A DNA stretch of 64,000 bases. Origin: Chitinophagales bacterium. Lineage in GTDB: Bacteria > Bacteroidota > Bacteroidia > Chitinophagales > JADIYW01. The DNA is taken from the NCBI GenBank assembly GCA_023957215.1, contig JAMLHH010000014.1:1-64000 (forward strand), read 5' to 3'. The translations under genes and the position numbers were made by a program. Every line of letters begins with the position of its first letter. The first letter of the stretch is position 1. The notes below the pieces were generated by a model that saw only the letters and a program-made list of their open reading frames with translations, was not told the DNA's origin and ran no database searches. Shown here one piece after another: positions 28,528 through 38,006 of the stretch.

Positions 28528-29145
28528 CTATTTCTCGATAATTATAAATGAACCATTACTTCCCGGTATATTCCCTTTCACAAAAAGTAAATTTCTATCA
28601 GGCAAGACAGAAAGTATCTTGATGTTAGTCTTCTTCACTTTATCATTTCCCATTCTACCTGCCATTTTCATACCTTTCATTACACGAGCAGGAGTTGAAC
28701 AAGCTCCAATACTACCTGGCGCTCTCAATCTATTTTTTTGACCATGAGTGGATTGCATAACACCACCAAAACCATGTCGTTTTACTACACCTTGAAAACC
28801 TTTACCTTTTGAAGTACCAGAAATAGATACAGCATCGCCATTTGAAAAAATATCTAATGTTACAGTATCACCCAATTTAATATTTTCAACATTTCCTCTA
28901 AATTCTTTTAAAAATCTTTTAGGAGATGTAGAAGCTTTTTCAAAATGACCTTTCAAAGGTTGTGTAGTATTTTTTTCTTTCTTCTCTCCAAAACCAAGCT
29001 GAACTGCATCATAACCATCGGTATCCAATGTCTTAACTTGTGTAACAACACATGGCCCTGCTTCAACAACAGTACAAGCTACTTGTCTTCCAGTTTCATC
29101 AAAGATACTGGTCATTCCAATCTTTTTTCCAATTAATCCTTTCAT
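28528..29145 (-). CDS. rplC: 50S ribosomal protein L3
   Basis: 205 aa: [60 protein letters not shown]. The ATG at 29145 shares one base with the rpsJ stop (TGATG), typical of coupled genes; the GTG one codon earlier is less likely. Primary 23S binder near the peptidyl transferase centre. Confidence 0.98.
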   Translation of the reverse strand: MKGLIGKKIGMTSIFDETGRQVACTVVEAGPCVVTQVKTLDTDGYDAVQLGFGEKKEKNTTQPLKGHFEKASTSPKRFLKEFRGNVENIKLGDTVTLDIFSNGDAVSISGTSKGKGFQGVVKRHGFGGVMQSTHGQKNRLRAPGSIGACSTPARVMKGMKMAGRMGNDKVKKTNIKILSVLPDRNLLFVKGNIPGSNGSFIIIEK

Positions 29146-29450
29146 CACACTTTGATTTCTACGTCCACGCCAGAAGGCAATTCAAGTTTCATCAATGCAT
29201 CTACAGTATTTGGTGTAGCGCTATAAATGTCTAATAATCTTTTATGTGTACAAAGCTTAAATTGCTCTCTTGCCGTCTTGTTAACATGCGGAGATCTAAG
29301 CACTGTAAATATTCTTTTATGTGTAGGTAATGGAGTAGGTCCAGTCACTACTGCTCCTGTATTTTTTACAGTTTTTACGATTTTCTCAGCAGATTTATCT
29401 ACCAAGCTATGGTCGTATGATTTGAGCTTTATTCTTATTTTTTGTGTCAT
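29145..29450 (-). CDS. rpsJ: 30S ribosomal protein S10
   Basis: 101 aa: [59 protein letters not shown]. In Gram-negative systems S10 also serves as NusE in antitermination. It is 8 bp after fusA, so the str and S10 operons are joined, with no tuf gene between them. Confidence 0.98.
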   Translation of the reverse strand: MTQKIRIKLKSYDHSLVDKSAEKIVKTVKNTGAVVTGPTPLPTHKRIFTVLRSPHVNKTAREQFKLCTHKRLLDIYSATPNTVDALMKLELPSGVDVEIKV

Positions 29451-29458
29451 AGCTATAC

Positions 29459-31564
29459 TTATTCAGCTTTTACTTTAGATTTAACTTTTGCAACTACTTC
29501 CTCAGTAATGTTATTTGGAGCTTGAGCATAATGTGAGAACTCCATGATAGATGTTGCTCTACCTGATGTGATCGTTCTCAAATCTGTTACATAACCAAAC
29601 ATTTCAGACAAAGGAACTTTTGCTTTGATAACGTTAGCATTGTTCTTCATCTCCATACCTTCCATCATACCACGACGACGGTTAAGGTCACCAACAACAT
29701 CACCGGTATTTTCTTCAGGTGTAATCACCTCTAATTTCATAATCGGCTCCATCAACATTGGACCTGCTTTCTTGCAAGACTCTCTAAACGCAAATTTAGC
29801 GGCTTGTTCAAAAGAGAATGAATCTGAATCCACAGGGTGGAATGAACCATCGTATAATCTAACTTTCAAGTTAGTTATTTCATATCCGGCAAGAACGCCA
29901 TTTTTCATAGCTTCTTTGAAACCTTTTTGAACAGAAGGAATAAATTCTCTTGGTACAGCACCACCAAATATATCGTTGATAAATTCTAATCCTTCTTTTT
30001 CAGGATCACCGGGACCTACTTCAACAGCAATATCAGCAAACTTACCACGCCCGCCTGTTTGCTTGGCATACTTTTCTCTATGTTGAACAGTCTTACTGAT
30101 CGCTTCTTTATAATTAACTTGAGGTGCGCCTTGATTACATTCTACTTTAAACTCTCTTAAAAGTCTGTCTAATATAATTTCCAAGTGCAACTCACCCATA
30201 CCTGAGATAACTGTTTGTGCAGTATCCTCATCATATTTTACTTTAAAAGTAGGGTCTTCCTCAGCTAATTTACCTAAAGCCAAGCCAAGCTTATCCGCAT
30301 CTTTTTGTGTTTTAGGTTCGATGGCTACACCAATTACCGGATCAGGGAATTTCATAGATTCTAACACGATAGGTGCGGATTCATTACAAAGTGTATCTCC
30401 TGTTCTAATATCTTTAAATCCAACAACCGCAGCGATATCACCGGCATGAAGTTTTTCTATTGGATTTTGTTTATTAGCATGCATTTGGAAAATACGTGAA
30501 ATTCTTTCTTTATTACCGCTTCTTGTGTTTAAAACATAAGAACCTGCATCCAAGACACCTGAATAAGCTCTTGTGAATGCTAATCTACCTACATAAGGGT
30601 CCGTAGCAATTTTGAAAGCTAAGGCAGCAAAAGGCTCGTCAAAACTTGGTTTTCTGCTAATAACTTCTTCTGTTTTAGGATTCACACCTTTGATATTTTC
30701 AATATCCAATGGGCTTGGCAATAATTCCATCACCAAATCCAACATTGTCTGAACACCCTTATTTTTAAATGAAGAACCACAAACCATCGGCACGATAGAG
30801 CCATCAATGGTTGCTGCTCTCAATGCATCCAAGATTTCTCTTTCTGTAATAGTAGAAGGATCATCAAAATATTTCTCCATAAGGTTTTCATCATATTCAG
30901 AAACCGCTTCTAACAATTTCTCTCTATGTTCTTTTGCCTCTTCAACTATGTCAGCAGGAATATCGATGACTTCATAAGTCATTCCGTAATCTTCAGAATT
31001 CCAAACCATACCACGGAAGTTGATCAAGTCAACTACTCCTTTAAAAGAGTCATCTGAACCAATTGGCAATTGTAATGGAATTGCATTACTCCCCAACATT
31101 GATTTCACTTGACCTACTACATTTAAGAAGTCTGCTCCTTGTCTATCCATCTTGTTAACAAAACCAATACGAGGAACATTGTAGTTGTTTGCCAATCTCC
31201 AGTTAGTTTCTGATTGAGGTTCTACACCATCAACAGCAGAAAATAAAAATACTAATCCATCCAATACTCTCAATGAACGATTTACCTCAACGGTAAAGTC
31301 AACGTGTCCCGGAGTGTCGATGATATTAACATGATATTTATGATCTCTATATTTCCAATCGATAGTTACTGCGGCAGAGGTAATAGTGATACCTCTCTCT
31401 TGCTCTTGTGCCATCCAGTCGGTAGTAGCAGAGCCTTCGTGAGTCTCTCCTAATTTGTGGTTAACACCGGAGTAAAACAAAATACGCTCAGTAGTTGTAG
31501 TTTTACCTGCATCTATGTGAGCTGCAATACCTATGTTTCTTGTATATTTTAAATCGCGTGCCAT
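29459..31564 (-). CDS. fusA: Elongation factor G
   Basis: 701-aa GTPase that drives ribosomal translocation. G1 [19 protein letters not shown], switch region [12 protein letters not shown]3 DTPGHVDF and G4 NKMDRQGAD are intact, followed by domains II-V (for example [12 protein letters not shown] and [19 protein letters not shown]). It lies between rpsG and rpsJ as in most bacteria. Only this fusA copy is in the window. Confidence 0.98.
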   Translation of the reverse strand: MARDLKYTRNIGIAAHIDAGKTTTTERILFYSGVNHKLGETHEGSATTDWMAQEQERGITITSAAVTIDWKYRDHKYHVNIIDTPGHVDFTVEVNRSLRVLDGLVFLFSAVDGVEPQSETNWRLANNYNVPRIGFVNKMDRQGADFLNVVGQVKSMLGSNAIPLQLPIGSDDSFKGVVDLINFRGMVWNSEDYGMTYEVIDIPADIVEEAKEHREKLLEAVSEYDENLMEKYFDDPSTITEREILDALRAATIDGSIVPMVCGSSFKNKGVQTMLDLVMELLPSPLDIENIKGVNPKTEEVISRKPSFDEPFAALAFKIATDPYVGRLAFTRAYSGVLDAGSYVLNTRSGNKERISRIFQMHANKQNPIEKLHAGDIAAVVGFKDIRTGDTLCNESAPIVLESMKFPDPVIGVAIEPKTQKDADKLGLALGKLAEEDPTFKVKYDEDTAQTVISGMGELHLEIILDRLLREFKVECNQGAPQVNYKEAISKTVQHREKYAKQTGGRGKFADIAVEVGPGDPEKEGLEFINDIFGGAVPREFIPSVQKGFKEAMKNGVLAGYEITNLKVRLYDGSFHPVDSDSFSFEQAAKFAFRESCKKAGPMLMEPIMKLEVITPEENTGDVVGDLNRRRGMMEGMEMKNNANVIKAKVPLSEMFGYVTDLRTITSGRATSIMEFSHYAQAPNNITEEVVAKVKSKVKAE

Positions 31565-31579
31565 TCTTTATTTTCTAAT

Positions 31580-32050
31580 TTATACTCTAAAGTGAGAGAA
31601 AGCTTTATTGGCCTCAGCCATTTTATGTGTATCTTCTTTTCTTTTAACGGAAGCTCCTTCACCTTTAGATGCTGCAATAAGTTCTGCCGCTAATTTTTCA
31701 CCCATTGATTTACCGTGACGTTTACGCGCATACATAATGAGCCATTTCATGGTCAAGAATTGTTTTCTTTCATCTCTGATTGGAGTAGGAATTTGGAAAG
31801 TAGCGCCTCCGATTCTTCTTGATTTTACTTCAACAGCCGGTTGTGTATTTTCCATTGCTTGTTTCCAAATTTCATAACCATTGTCTTCACCGGTACTTTG
31901 AGCTATTTTATCCATTGCTTCGTAGAATACAGTGAAAGCAGTACTTTTCTTTCCTCCATACATCAGACTGTTTACAAATCTTGTAACAATAGGATCTCCG
32001 TATTTAGGATCTGGTGACAGTGGTCGTTTTTTTGCTTTAGTTTTTCTCAT
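31580..32050 (-). CDS. rpsG: 30S ribosomal protein S7
   Basis: 156 aa: MRKTKAKKRPLSPDPKYGDP, VTRFVNSLMYGGKKSTAFTV, QPAVEVKSRRIGGATFQIPT. Primary organiser of the 30S head at the E/P sites. It lies between rpsL and fusA. Confidence 0.98.
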   Translation of the reverse strand: MRKTKAKKRPLSPDPKYGDPIVTRFVNSLMYGGKKSTAFTVFYEAMDKIAQSTGEDNGYEIWKQAMENTQPAVEVKSRRIGGATFQIPTPIRDERKQFLTMKWLIMYARKRHGKSMGEKLAAELIAASKGEGASVKRKEDTHKMAEANKAFSHFRV

Positions 32051-32083
32051 TTCTTACTAAAAGACTATATTTTAAAAATTCTA

Positions 32084-32452
32084 TTATTTCTTCTTAGCCC
32101 CGTATTTAGATCTGCTGGTCTTCCTATCTTTCACACCGGCAGTATCAAGTGCACCTCTTACAATATGGTATCTAACACCAGGCAAATCTTTTACCCTACC
32201 TCCTCTTAATAAGACGATAGAGTGTTCTTGAAGATTATGACCTTCTCCCGGAATATAAGCAATGACCTCATATCCATTTGTCAAACGAACTTTAGCTACT
32301 TTACGTAATGCAGAATTCGGTTTCTTTGGAGTTGTTGTATAAACACGAGTACATACACCTCTACGTTGAGGGCATGATTCGAGCGCTCTTGACTTAGAAG
32401 GAGTTTTGATTAACTCCCTACCTTTTCTTACAAGTTGTTGTATCGTTGGCAT
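32084..32452 (-). CDS. rpsL: 30S ribosomal protein S12
   Basis: 122 aa, first gene of the super-operon. Decoding-centre loops are wild type by inspection: [20 protein letters not shown] and [20 protein letters not shown]. The C-terminus is RSKYGAKKK. It is preceded by a 267-bp gene-free interval with promoter-like sites. Confidence 0.98.
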   Translation of the reverse strand: MPTIQQLVRKGRELIKTPSKSRALESCPQRRGVCTRVYTTTPKKPNSALRKVAKVRLTNGYEVIAYIPGEGHNLQEHSIVLLRGGRVKDLPGVRYHIVRGALDTAGVKDRKTSRSKYGAKKK

Positions 32453-32478
32453 TTTACCTATTTTCTAATTTTGGACTG

Positions 32479-32509
32479 CAAAGATATTGAAAGACTTTTG
32501 GAAATAAAA
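32479..32509 (-). promoter_or_regulatory. Putative promoter of the ribosomal super-operon
   Basis: Minus-strand TATCTTTG (32479-32486) matches TAnnTTTG, with TTTT 19 nt upstream (32506-32509). The predicted start leaves about 20 nt before the rpsL ATG. A second TAnnTTTG (TACCTTTG) is at 32613-32620 without a good -33 box and would give a leader of about 155 nt. Both are pattern matches; nothing else is recognised in 32453-32719. Confidence 0.45.
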
Positions 32510-32719
32510 GAAAATAGAATAATTTTCTTAAAAAATCCCTTAGCCTTACCTCCACCTTGGAAGCAGTTGCTAAAAATTAAATCACTTTATGTGAGTTGAT
32601 TCTTGAGCGGTGCAAAGGTAATAGAAGAGTTTTATTAATCCTACTATCATAAGACCAAATAAAAACTATTTAACATTGAATTTACAAAGTGGGTAAATTT
32701 ACAGGGTGTTAAAAGTATT

Positions 32720-34102
32720 TTATAGCTCTTGTTTGTGTCCACTCCAAATAAGAGTTTGTTTTTCAAAGGGAACGACAGATACGTTCTTTTTATCCCTGTG
32801 AACCAAAATGAGCAAGTTTTTCCTTATCTCATCTGTTTCAGAAACTTTGGTAGAACAAGTATAATATTCTTGAATGTTTATTTGACCCTTGTCATCAATA
32901 ATATTGTAAGAAATCAATTCAAAATCTCTGATAAAATAAATCACGCGCCGATCATCTTTCTTTGACTTTTCAACAATATAACCGTCTTGTATGGGATAAA
33001 TAGATGATTTTATTAGATTTTCAACTGTCTGATTATATTCTCTTGCAGGGAGTGTGTGTTTTTGCTTAGGAGATAATTGGAGCTTAAAATATAATTTATT
33101 GATATATTTGACTGCTTTCGTTTTTGATGAAAATTTTAAAGGTGTATGTGTATGGCCATTTGTCGCTTCTTCGATAGAAAAAAGGGTATATCCTGCATTA
33201 TCGGTTTCGCAAAACAGACCATATTTTAAAATATTACTTCTGCGCTTTGCGCCATATTGGGGTATAAAATCTCTTTTGAGTTTCGTCTCCATAATAATAG
33301 AAAGCAATTCGGTAGGGCTTTCAAATATCTCAAAACTTGTAATTAGTGTTCTTATTTTTTGGATTTCGGTATCTTTACTTTCTTGAAAATGGGCTATAAT
33401 ACTCTTTCGTAAGTTTTTAGTCTTGGAAATATAAAGAATCCTATTACTGTCATCATATAATATATATACGCCTATTTGCTCCCTCACTTGTTCGATTTGG
33501 TAAGGGCTGATACTCACCGGTAGATTTAAGCTCCTGATGATATCCAATTCTATAGATTCTAATATAAAATCTGTTTGGGTTTGGAACATTCTATTAAAAA
33601 GTCGGGCAGTTGCTTCCGCATCTCCATAAGCTCTGTGTCTATTTTTCACGACGATACCAAGTGATTTGCATAATTTTCCAAGACTATGGGAAGGTTGGTT
33701 AGGATGTATTTTTCTACTCAGTTGCAAAGTGCATAGATGCGGAGCAGAAAATTGGAAACCGCAATCATCAAAAGCCGCCTTGAGAAAACGATAATCAAAA
33801 CTAACATTGTGGGCAACAAATACGGCATCTTTCAATTGATTGTACACGGTTTCTGCAATGTCATTAAACAGTGGTGCAGATTTTACCATTTTATTGGTAA
33901 TGCCTGTCAAATTTGAGATAAAACCTGAAATAGGTTTTTGTGGATTCAATAAAGATTGATATTCTTCTATAATATTTTCTCCATCAGTGATAATGATGGC
34001 AATATCTATGATTTTATCATAATATGGAATACTTCCCGTCGTCTCTAAATCGACAACAGCAAAATAAGGTCGAGTGTTTCTATGTTGTTGATCGTTCAGA
34101 AT
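32720..34102 (-). CDS. DnaQ-like exonuclease with GIY-YIG domain, probable ATT start
   Basis: A 460-aa protein if begun at the ATT at 34100-34102. The N-terminal half is a DEDD 3'-5' exonuclease: ExoI VVDLETTG, ExoII HNVSFDYRFL and ExoIII HRAYGDAEAT. The middle carries a GIY-YIG nuclease-like domain (IGVYILYDDSNRILYISKT). This pairing is widespread in Bacteroidota. The first ATG, GTG or TTG of the frame is the TTG at 33949, which would remove the whole ExoI motif. In-frame stops lie just upstream (TAA, TAG), so only ATA, ATT or CTG can start a complete enzyme. The ATT overlaps the dnaN stop by one base (TAATT), where a TAATG junction would be expected. Likely proofreading or repair nuclease. 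Confidence 0.8.
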   Translation of the reverse strand: MLNDQQHRNTRPYFAVVDLETTGSIPYYDKIIDIAIIITDGENIIEEYQSLLNPQKPISGFISNLTGITNKMVKSAPLFNDIAETVYNQLKDAVFVAHNVSFDYRFLKAAFDDCGFQFSAPHLCTLQLSRKIHPNQPSHSLGKLCKSLGIVVKNRHRAYGDAEATARLFNRMFQTQTDFILESIELDIIRSLNLPVSISPYQIEQVREQIGVYILYDDSNRILYISKTKNLRKSIIAHFQESKDTEIQKIRTLITSFEIFESPTELLSIIMETKLKRDFIPQYGAKRRSNILKYGLFCETDNAGYTLFSIEEATNGHTHTPLKFSSKTKAVKYINKLYFKLQLSPKQKHTLPAREYNQTVENLIKSSIYPIQDGYIVEKSKKDDRRVIYFIRDFELISYNIIDDKGQINIQEYYTCSTKVSETDEIRKNLLILVHRDKKNVSVVPFEKQTLIWSGHKQEL

Positions 34103-35220
34103 TATCTATTAATCATAACCGGCATCACGAGCATCAAAATATCTTCTTCCTCCGTTTGGTTGACAGGTTTTAAGATACCTGCTCTTGAAGGTGTGGATAG
34201 CTCAAGTTTGACTTCATCATCAGAAATGACATTGAGCATTTCAATCAAAAATTTGGAATTAAACCCTATTTCCATGTCTTCACCTGCATATTCACAAGGT
34301 AATTGCTCTACCGCTTCGTTAGAAAAATCTAAATCTTGTGCATTTATCTCTAATGTATTTCCCACTATTTTAAAGACGACCTGATTTGTTGTTTTGTTTG
34401 AGAAAATTATCACCCTTCTTAATGCACTAAACAAGTCACCTCTGTTGATAGTCAATAAATTAGGATTGTTAATTGGGATGACATTGTTATATTCAGGAAA
34501 TTTATGTTCTATCAGACGACATATAAGCATGGTTGTACCGATTTCCACACAAGCATTACGGGTGCTATATGAAATAGTGATTTCTTCATTTGAGTTAGGA
34601 ATCACGCTCTTTAAAAGATTCAAAGCTTTCTTCGGAAAAATAAAACTTCCACTATTTTCCACTTCTATATCTTTTCTACCGTATTTGACCAATTTATGTG
34701 CATCCGTTGCAACGAAAGTAATTCCATTGCTACCTAATTCAGTAAATACACCACCCATCGCCGGACGAAGTTCATCATTACTTGTGGCAAAAATTGTATA
34801 ATAAATTCCGTTGTGCAATACTTCAGAAGGAATTTTCACTGTTTTCATATCTACGAGTTCAGGTAACTTTGGAAAATCATCTGCATTTTCACCTGCCAAT
34901 TTATATTTACCGTTATCGGTTGTCAATTCGATAGCATAGTTGGTTTCGTCTATAGAGATAGTAACGGGTTGCTCCGGCAATTCTTTTAAGATATTCATTA
35001 AAGTTTTTGCAGGGATAGCAATTTTAAAGTTTTCAGTAGCTTCTACCGGAAATTTTGTCGAGACAGAAGTTTCCAAATCAGTAGCAGTGGCTACCAAGAT
35101 ACCATCTTGAATATCAAAGTGAAAATCTTCTAAAATTGGTAATACAGTATTGGTACTGATAATGCCTGAAATATTTTGGAGATTTTTCAAAAGAGCCCCT
35201 GATGATACTATTAATTTCAT
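34102..35220 (-). CDS. dnaN: DNA polymerase III beta sliding clamp
   Basis: 372 aa; ring-shaped clamp that tethers DNA polymerase to DNA. It has three clamp domains, for example MKLIVSSGALLKNLQNISGI, RPAMGGVFTELGSNGITFVA, TDAHKLVKYGRKDIEVENSG, and the C-terminal ILMLVMPVMINR. It is translationally adjacent to the exonuclease gene, a sensible pairing for replication or repair. It is divergent from a glycosyltransferase gene with only 78 bp between start codons. Confidence 0.97.
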   Translation of the reverse strand: MKLIVSSGALLKNLQNISGIISTNTVLPILEDFHFDIQDGILVATATDLETSVSTKFPVEATENFKIAIPAKTLMNILKELPEQPVTISIDETNYAIELTTDNGKYKLAGENADDFPKLPELVDMKTVKIPSEVLHNGIYYTIFATSNDELRPAMGGVFTELGSNGITFVATDAHKLVKYGRKDIEVENSGSFIFPKKALNLLKSVIPNSNEEITISYSTRNACVEIGTTMLICRLIEHKFPEYNNVIPINNPNLLTINRGDLFSALRRVIIFSNKTTNQVVFKIVGNTLEINAQDLDFSNEAVEQLPCEYAGEDMEIGFNSKFLIEMLNVISDDEVKLELSTPSRAGILKPVNQTEEEDILMLVMPVMINR

Positions 35221-35239
35221 TTACAATAAATTTGAAGTA

Positions 35240-35270
35240 CAAAAATAAATAAATGTGCAAGTTATAAAAA
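35240..35270 (-). promoter_or_regulatory. Putative dnaN promoter
   Basis: Minus-strand TATTTTTG (35240-35247) with TTTT 19 nt upstream (35267-35270). It lies in the short divergent region between dnaN and the glycosyltransferase gene. A pattern match in very AT-rich DNA. Confidence 0.35.
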
Positions 35271-35298
35271 TTGACAATCAAAAAGTTAACTTGTGCGT

Positions 35299-36421
35299 AT
35301 GAGAATAGCAATTAATACAAGATTTCTCTTAAAAAACCGGTTAGAAGGTATAGGTACTTATACTTTTGAACTGTCAAAGAGGCTTGTTAAAATTTTTCCG
35401 GAGCATGAATGGCTATTCTTTTTTGATAGAAATTTCGATAAAAAGTATGTTTTTTCTGACAATGTAAAGCCGGTAATTATTTCTCCACCTGCAAGACATC
35501 CTCTACTTTGGTATTGGTGGTTTGAAAAAAGTATTCCTAAAGCACTTAAACAAAATAAGGCAGATGTCTTCTTTTCTCCGGATAGCTATTTGAGCCTTCA
35601 TACAGATGTACCACAAGTATTAGCAGTCCATGATTTGGCATTTGAATTTTATCCTGAAACAATTCCTTTTTTAGTCAATAAATATTATAGATATTACATT
35701 CCCCAGTTTTGTGAGAAAGCCCAAAAGATAATAGCTGTTTCAGAACGAACTAAAAAAGATATCATAAAGCAATATTGCATTCCAAATGAAAAAATCGCTG
35801 TCATACCCAATGGGGTCAGCTCCATTTTTCAACCGTCAGAAGAAAATATAAAAACTGAAATTAAAAATCTTTATTCTCGCCGGCAGCCTTACTTTTTATA
35901 CGTATATGCCATACATCCGCGTAAAAATGTGATCAGCATGTTTCAAGTATTTGAAAAGTTCAAGAAAGGACAACCTGCCTTACACACCAACTTATGATAG
36001 GGAGAAAATCGTGGATGAATCAAGAGTTAAAAATTTTTACCGGCAAATGCACATGCAAAAGATGTCATTTGGAGGGGAAGATATAGATCAAAAAACGCTT
36101 ATTCAAATCATGGGTACGGCAGAAGCTTTGATCTATCCGTCACTTTATGAAGGTTTTGGCTTGCCTGTTTTAGAAGCTATGGCATGTGGCACACCTGTCA
36201 TTACAAGTAAAAGCTCGCCAATGGAAGAAATTATAAAAGATGCAGGACTGAAAATATCGCCACTTCATATTGAAGAATTAAGCAATGCAATGAATCAGTT
36301 GATTCAAAACACGACACTACAAAAAACACTTGTTACAAAAGGTCTTGAATATGCTAAAAATTATACTTGGGATCAGGCGGCAGATGGGGTAGCCAAAATT
36401 ATCGAATCCCAGTTCAATTAA
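35299..36421 (+). pseudogene. Glycosyltransferase family 4 gene with two frameshifts
   Basis: The family sequence is spread over three frames. Frame one (35299 to about 35980) gives the acceptor-side domain: IAINTRFLLKNRLEGIGTYT, VLAVHDLAFEFYPETIPF, VIPNGVSSIFQPS, IHPRKNVISMFQVFEKF. A middle piece in the third frame (about 35985-36030) reads LMIGRKSWMNQELK, and the remainder (about 36033-36421) in the second frame reads NFYRQMHMQK, IMGTAEALIYPSLYEGFGLP, VLEAMACGTPVITS, with the donor-binding Glu motif. Joined together they make a complete GT-B enzyme of about 370 aa. The first indel lies at 35962-35985, the second at a run of A/T near 36027-36038. As written the gene is broken; a sequencing or assembly error is possible. 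Confidence 0.75.
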
Positions 36422-36454
36422 ATAAGTACTTTTGCACTTAGAAAAATATTAGAG

Positions 36455-37472
36455 ATGAAAAGAAGACTTCCCGCTGAATGGGAGCTACAAAGTGCCGTAC
36501 AAATTACCTTCCCCTCATGCCGATTCTGATTGGGCACCCTATTTGGAACAAGTAATTCCTTGTTTTATACAGATTATTGAAGCCATCAGTAAATACGAGA
36601 AGGTTTTGGTCGTTTGTAATGATATAGAAGAAGTCGCACAACATTTACAATATAGCCAATCAAAACAAACCATCTATACGGAACTCCCTTCTAATGATAC
36701 TTGGGCAAGAGATCATGGTATCATCACTGTAGAAGAAGATGGACGATTCATTTTAATGGATTTTATTTTTAACGGTTGGGGATTAAAATTTTCTGCTGAC
36801 AAAGACAATATCATCAATCACCAACTTTTTGAAAAAGGTATTTTTAAGGTAGAGGAACTTTACAAAGTCGGTTTGGTATTAGAAGGCGGAGGTATAGAAA
36901 GTGATGGAAAAGGTGTGATTATGACTACCCGCAATTGCCAACTTTCACCTAATAGAAATCCTCATCTTGATATGGATGCCATCGAAGCTGCTTTAGAGGA
37001 CACTTTTGGTGCGGAGAAAATTCTTTGGTTAGAATATGGTCACTTAGTCGGTGATGATACTGATTCGCATATTGATACTTTGGCAAGATTTTGCGATGAA
37101 AATACAATTGCATATATACAATGTAAAGATACAAACGATGAACATTATGAATCTTTGGCGTTGATGGAAAAAGAATTGCAAAGCTTTTCAAACATAGACG
37201 GGAAGCCATACCGACTTGTTCCACTACCTTTCCCGGACGCTTGTTATGATGAAGATGAAAATCGTCTCCCTGCCACTTACGCTAACTTTCTTATCCTCAA
37301 CAATGCAGTTTTAGTCCCTATTTATGGAGTAACACAAGATGAGGAAGCACTACAAACCCTGAGCGAAATTTTTACCGATAGAGAAATCATAGGTATCAAT
37401 TGTCTGCCACTGATTTTACAACATGGTTCTTTACACTGTGTGACCATGCAGTTTCCAAAAGATGTTTTATAG
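36455..37472 (+). pseudogene. Agmatine deiminase/peptidylarginine deiminase family, one-base frameshift
   Basis: The family N-terminus MKRRLPAEWELQSAVQITFP is encoded from the ATG at 36455 and continues, one frame over, as HADSDWAPYLEQV; a single extra T at 36515 between CCC and CAT explains the shift. Without repair, only a shortened protein from GTG 36492 could be made. The rest is complete: substrate-binding NDTWARDHG, LEGGGIESDG, GHLVGDDTDSHIDT with the catalytic His, and the catalytic Cys in GSLHCVT. The family hydrolyses agmatine or peptidyl/free guanidino groups; the precise substrate cannot be told. It follows a likewise frameshifted glycosyltransferase by 33 bp. Confidence 0.8.
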
Positions 37473-37473
37473 G

Positions 37474-37890
37474 CTAAATGGGATATTCTACAAAGTTGTT
37501 GTCCGTTTCATAAAGCCTGATACTGATTTTATACTTTTTCATATCCAACCTTTGACTCAAAAGACGGTAGATAACGATAGAAATATTTTCAGCCGTAGGG
37601 TTTAGATTTTCAAATTCAGGGCAATCCAAATTTAAGTTTTTGTGGTCAAATCTTTCAATGATTTCATCGTTGATAATCTTTTTCAACTCCGTCAGATTGA
37701 TAACAAAACCGGTTTCAGGGTTGACTTCGCCTATTAACTTCAATACCAAGGTATAGTTATGACCGTGATAATTGGGATTGTTGCAAAGACCAAAAACTTC
37801 TTGATTTTTTTCATCCGACCAATTTTCATTACACAGTCTATGTGCTGCATTAAATCGCGCTCTTCTATATATTGCTACTCTTTCTGCCAT
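37474..37890 (-). CDS. 6-pyruvoyl-tetrahydropterin synthase / 6-carboxytetrahydropterin synthase family
   Basis: 138 aa from the ATG at 37890 (MAERVAIYRRARFNAAHRL); an ATG at 37911 adds seven unlike residues. Zinc ligands are in the FNAAH segment and in HGHNY, and the catalytic Cys in GLCNNPNYHGHNY; this spacing is like PTPS rather than the short CxxxHGH of E. coli QueD. Other motifs are DLTELKKII, the active-site DHKNLN and Glu in YETDNNFVEY. The likely role is either queuosine precursor synthesis or pterin metabolism; no other queuosine genes are in the window. It converges on the agmatine deiminase-like gene with one base between stops. Confidence 0.85.
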   Translation of the reverse strand: MAERVAIYRRARFNAAHRLCNENWSDEKNQEVFGLCNNPNYHGHNYTLVLKLIGEVNPETGFVINLTELKKIINDEIIERFDHKNLNLDCPEFENLNPTAENISIVIYRLLSQRLDMKKYKISIRLYETDNNFVEYPI

Positions 37891-38006
37891 ATTTATTTTA
37901 CAAATTAACAAATCTATCTGCTCATTATATAATAAAGTTTGAGATTGAAAGTTTAGAACACATCTCTTATAAGTAAAATCTTACTATTTTACAAAACTTT
38001 GATTCT

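Noticed and set aside
29451-29458. Missing tuf gene between fusA and rpsJ as a deletion
   Set aside because: The joined fusA-rpsJ order is common in Bacteroidota, where tuf lies elsewhere; the 8-bp gap is clean.
32084-32452. Streptomycin-resistance type substitution in S12
   Set aside because: The PKKPNSA and GVRYHIVRG loops have the usual residues.
32613-32620. Second -7 box (TACCTTTG) as the main rpsL promoter
   Set aside because: No TTTG-like -33 box at 19-21 nt; kept only as a remark under the nearer candidate.
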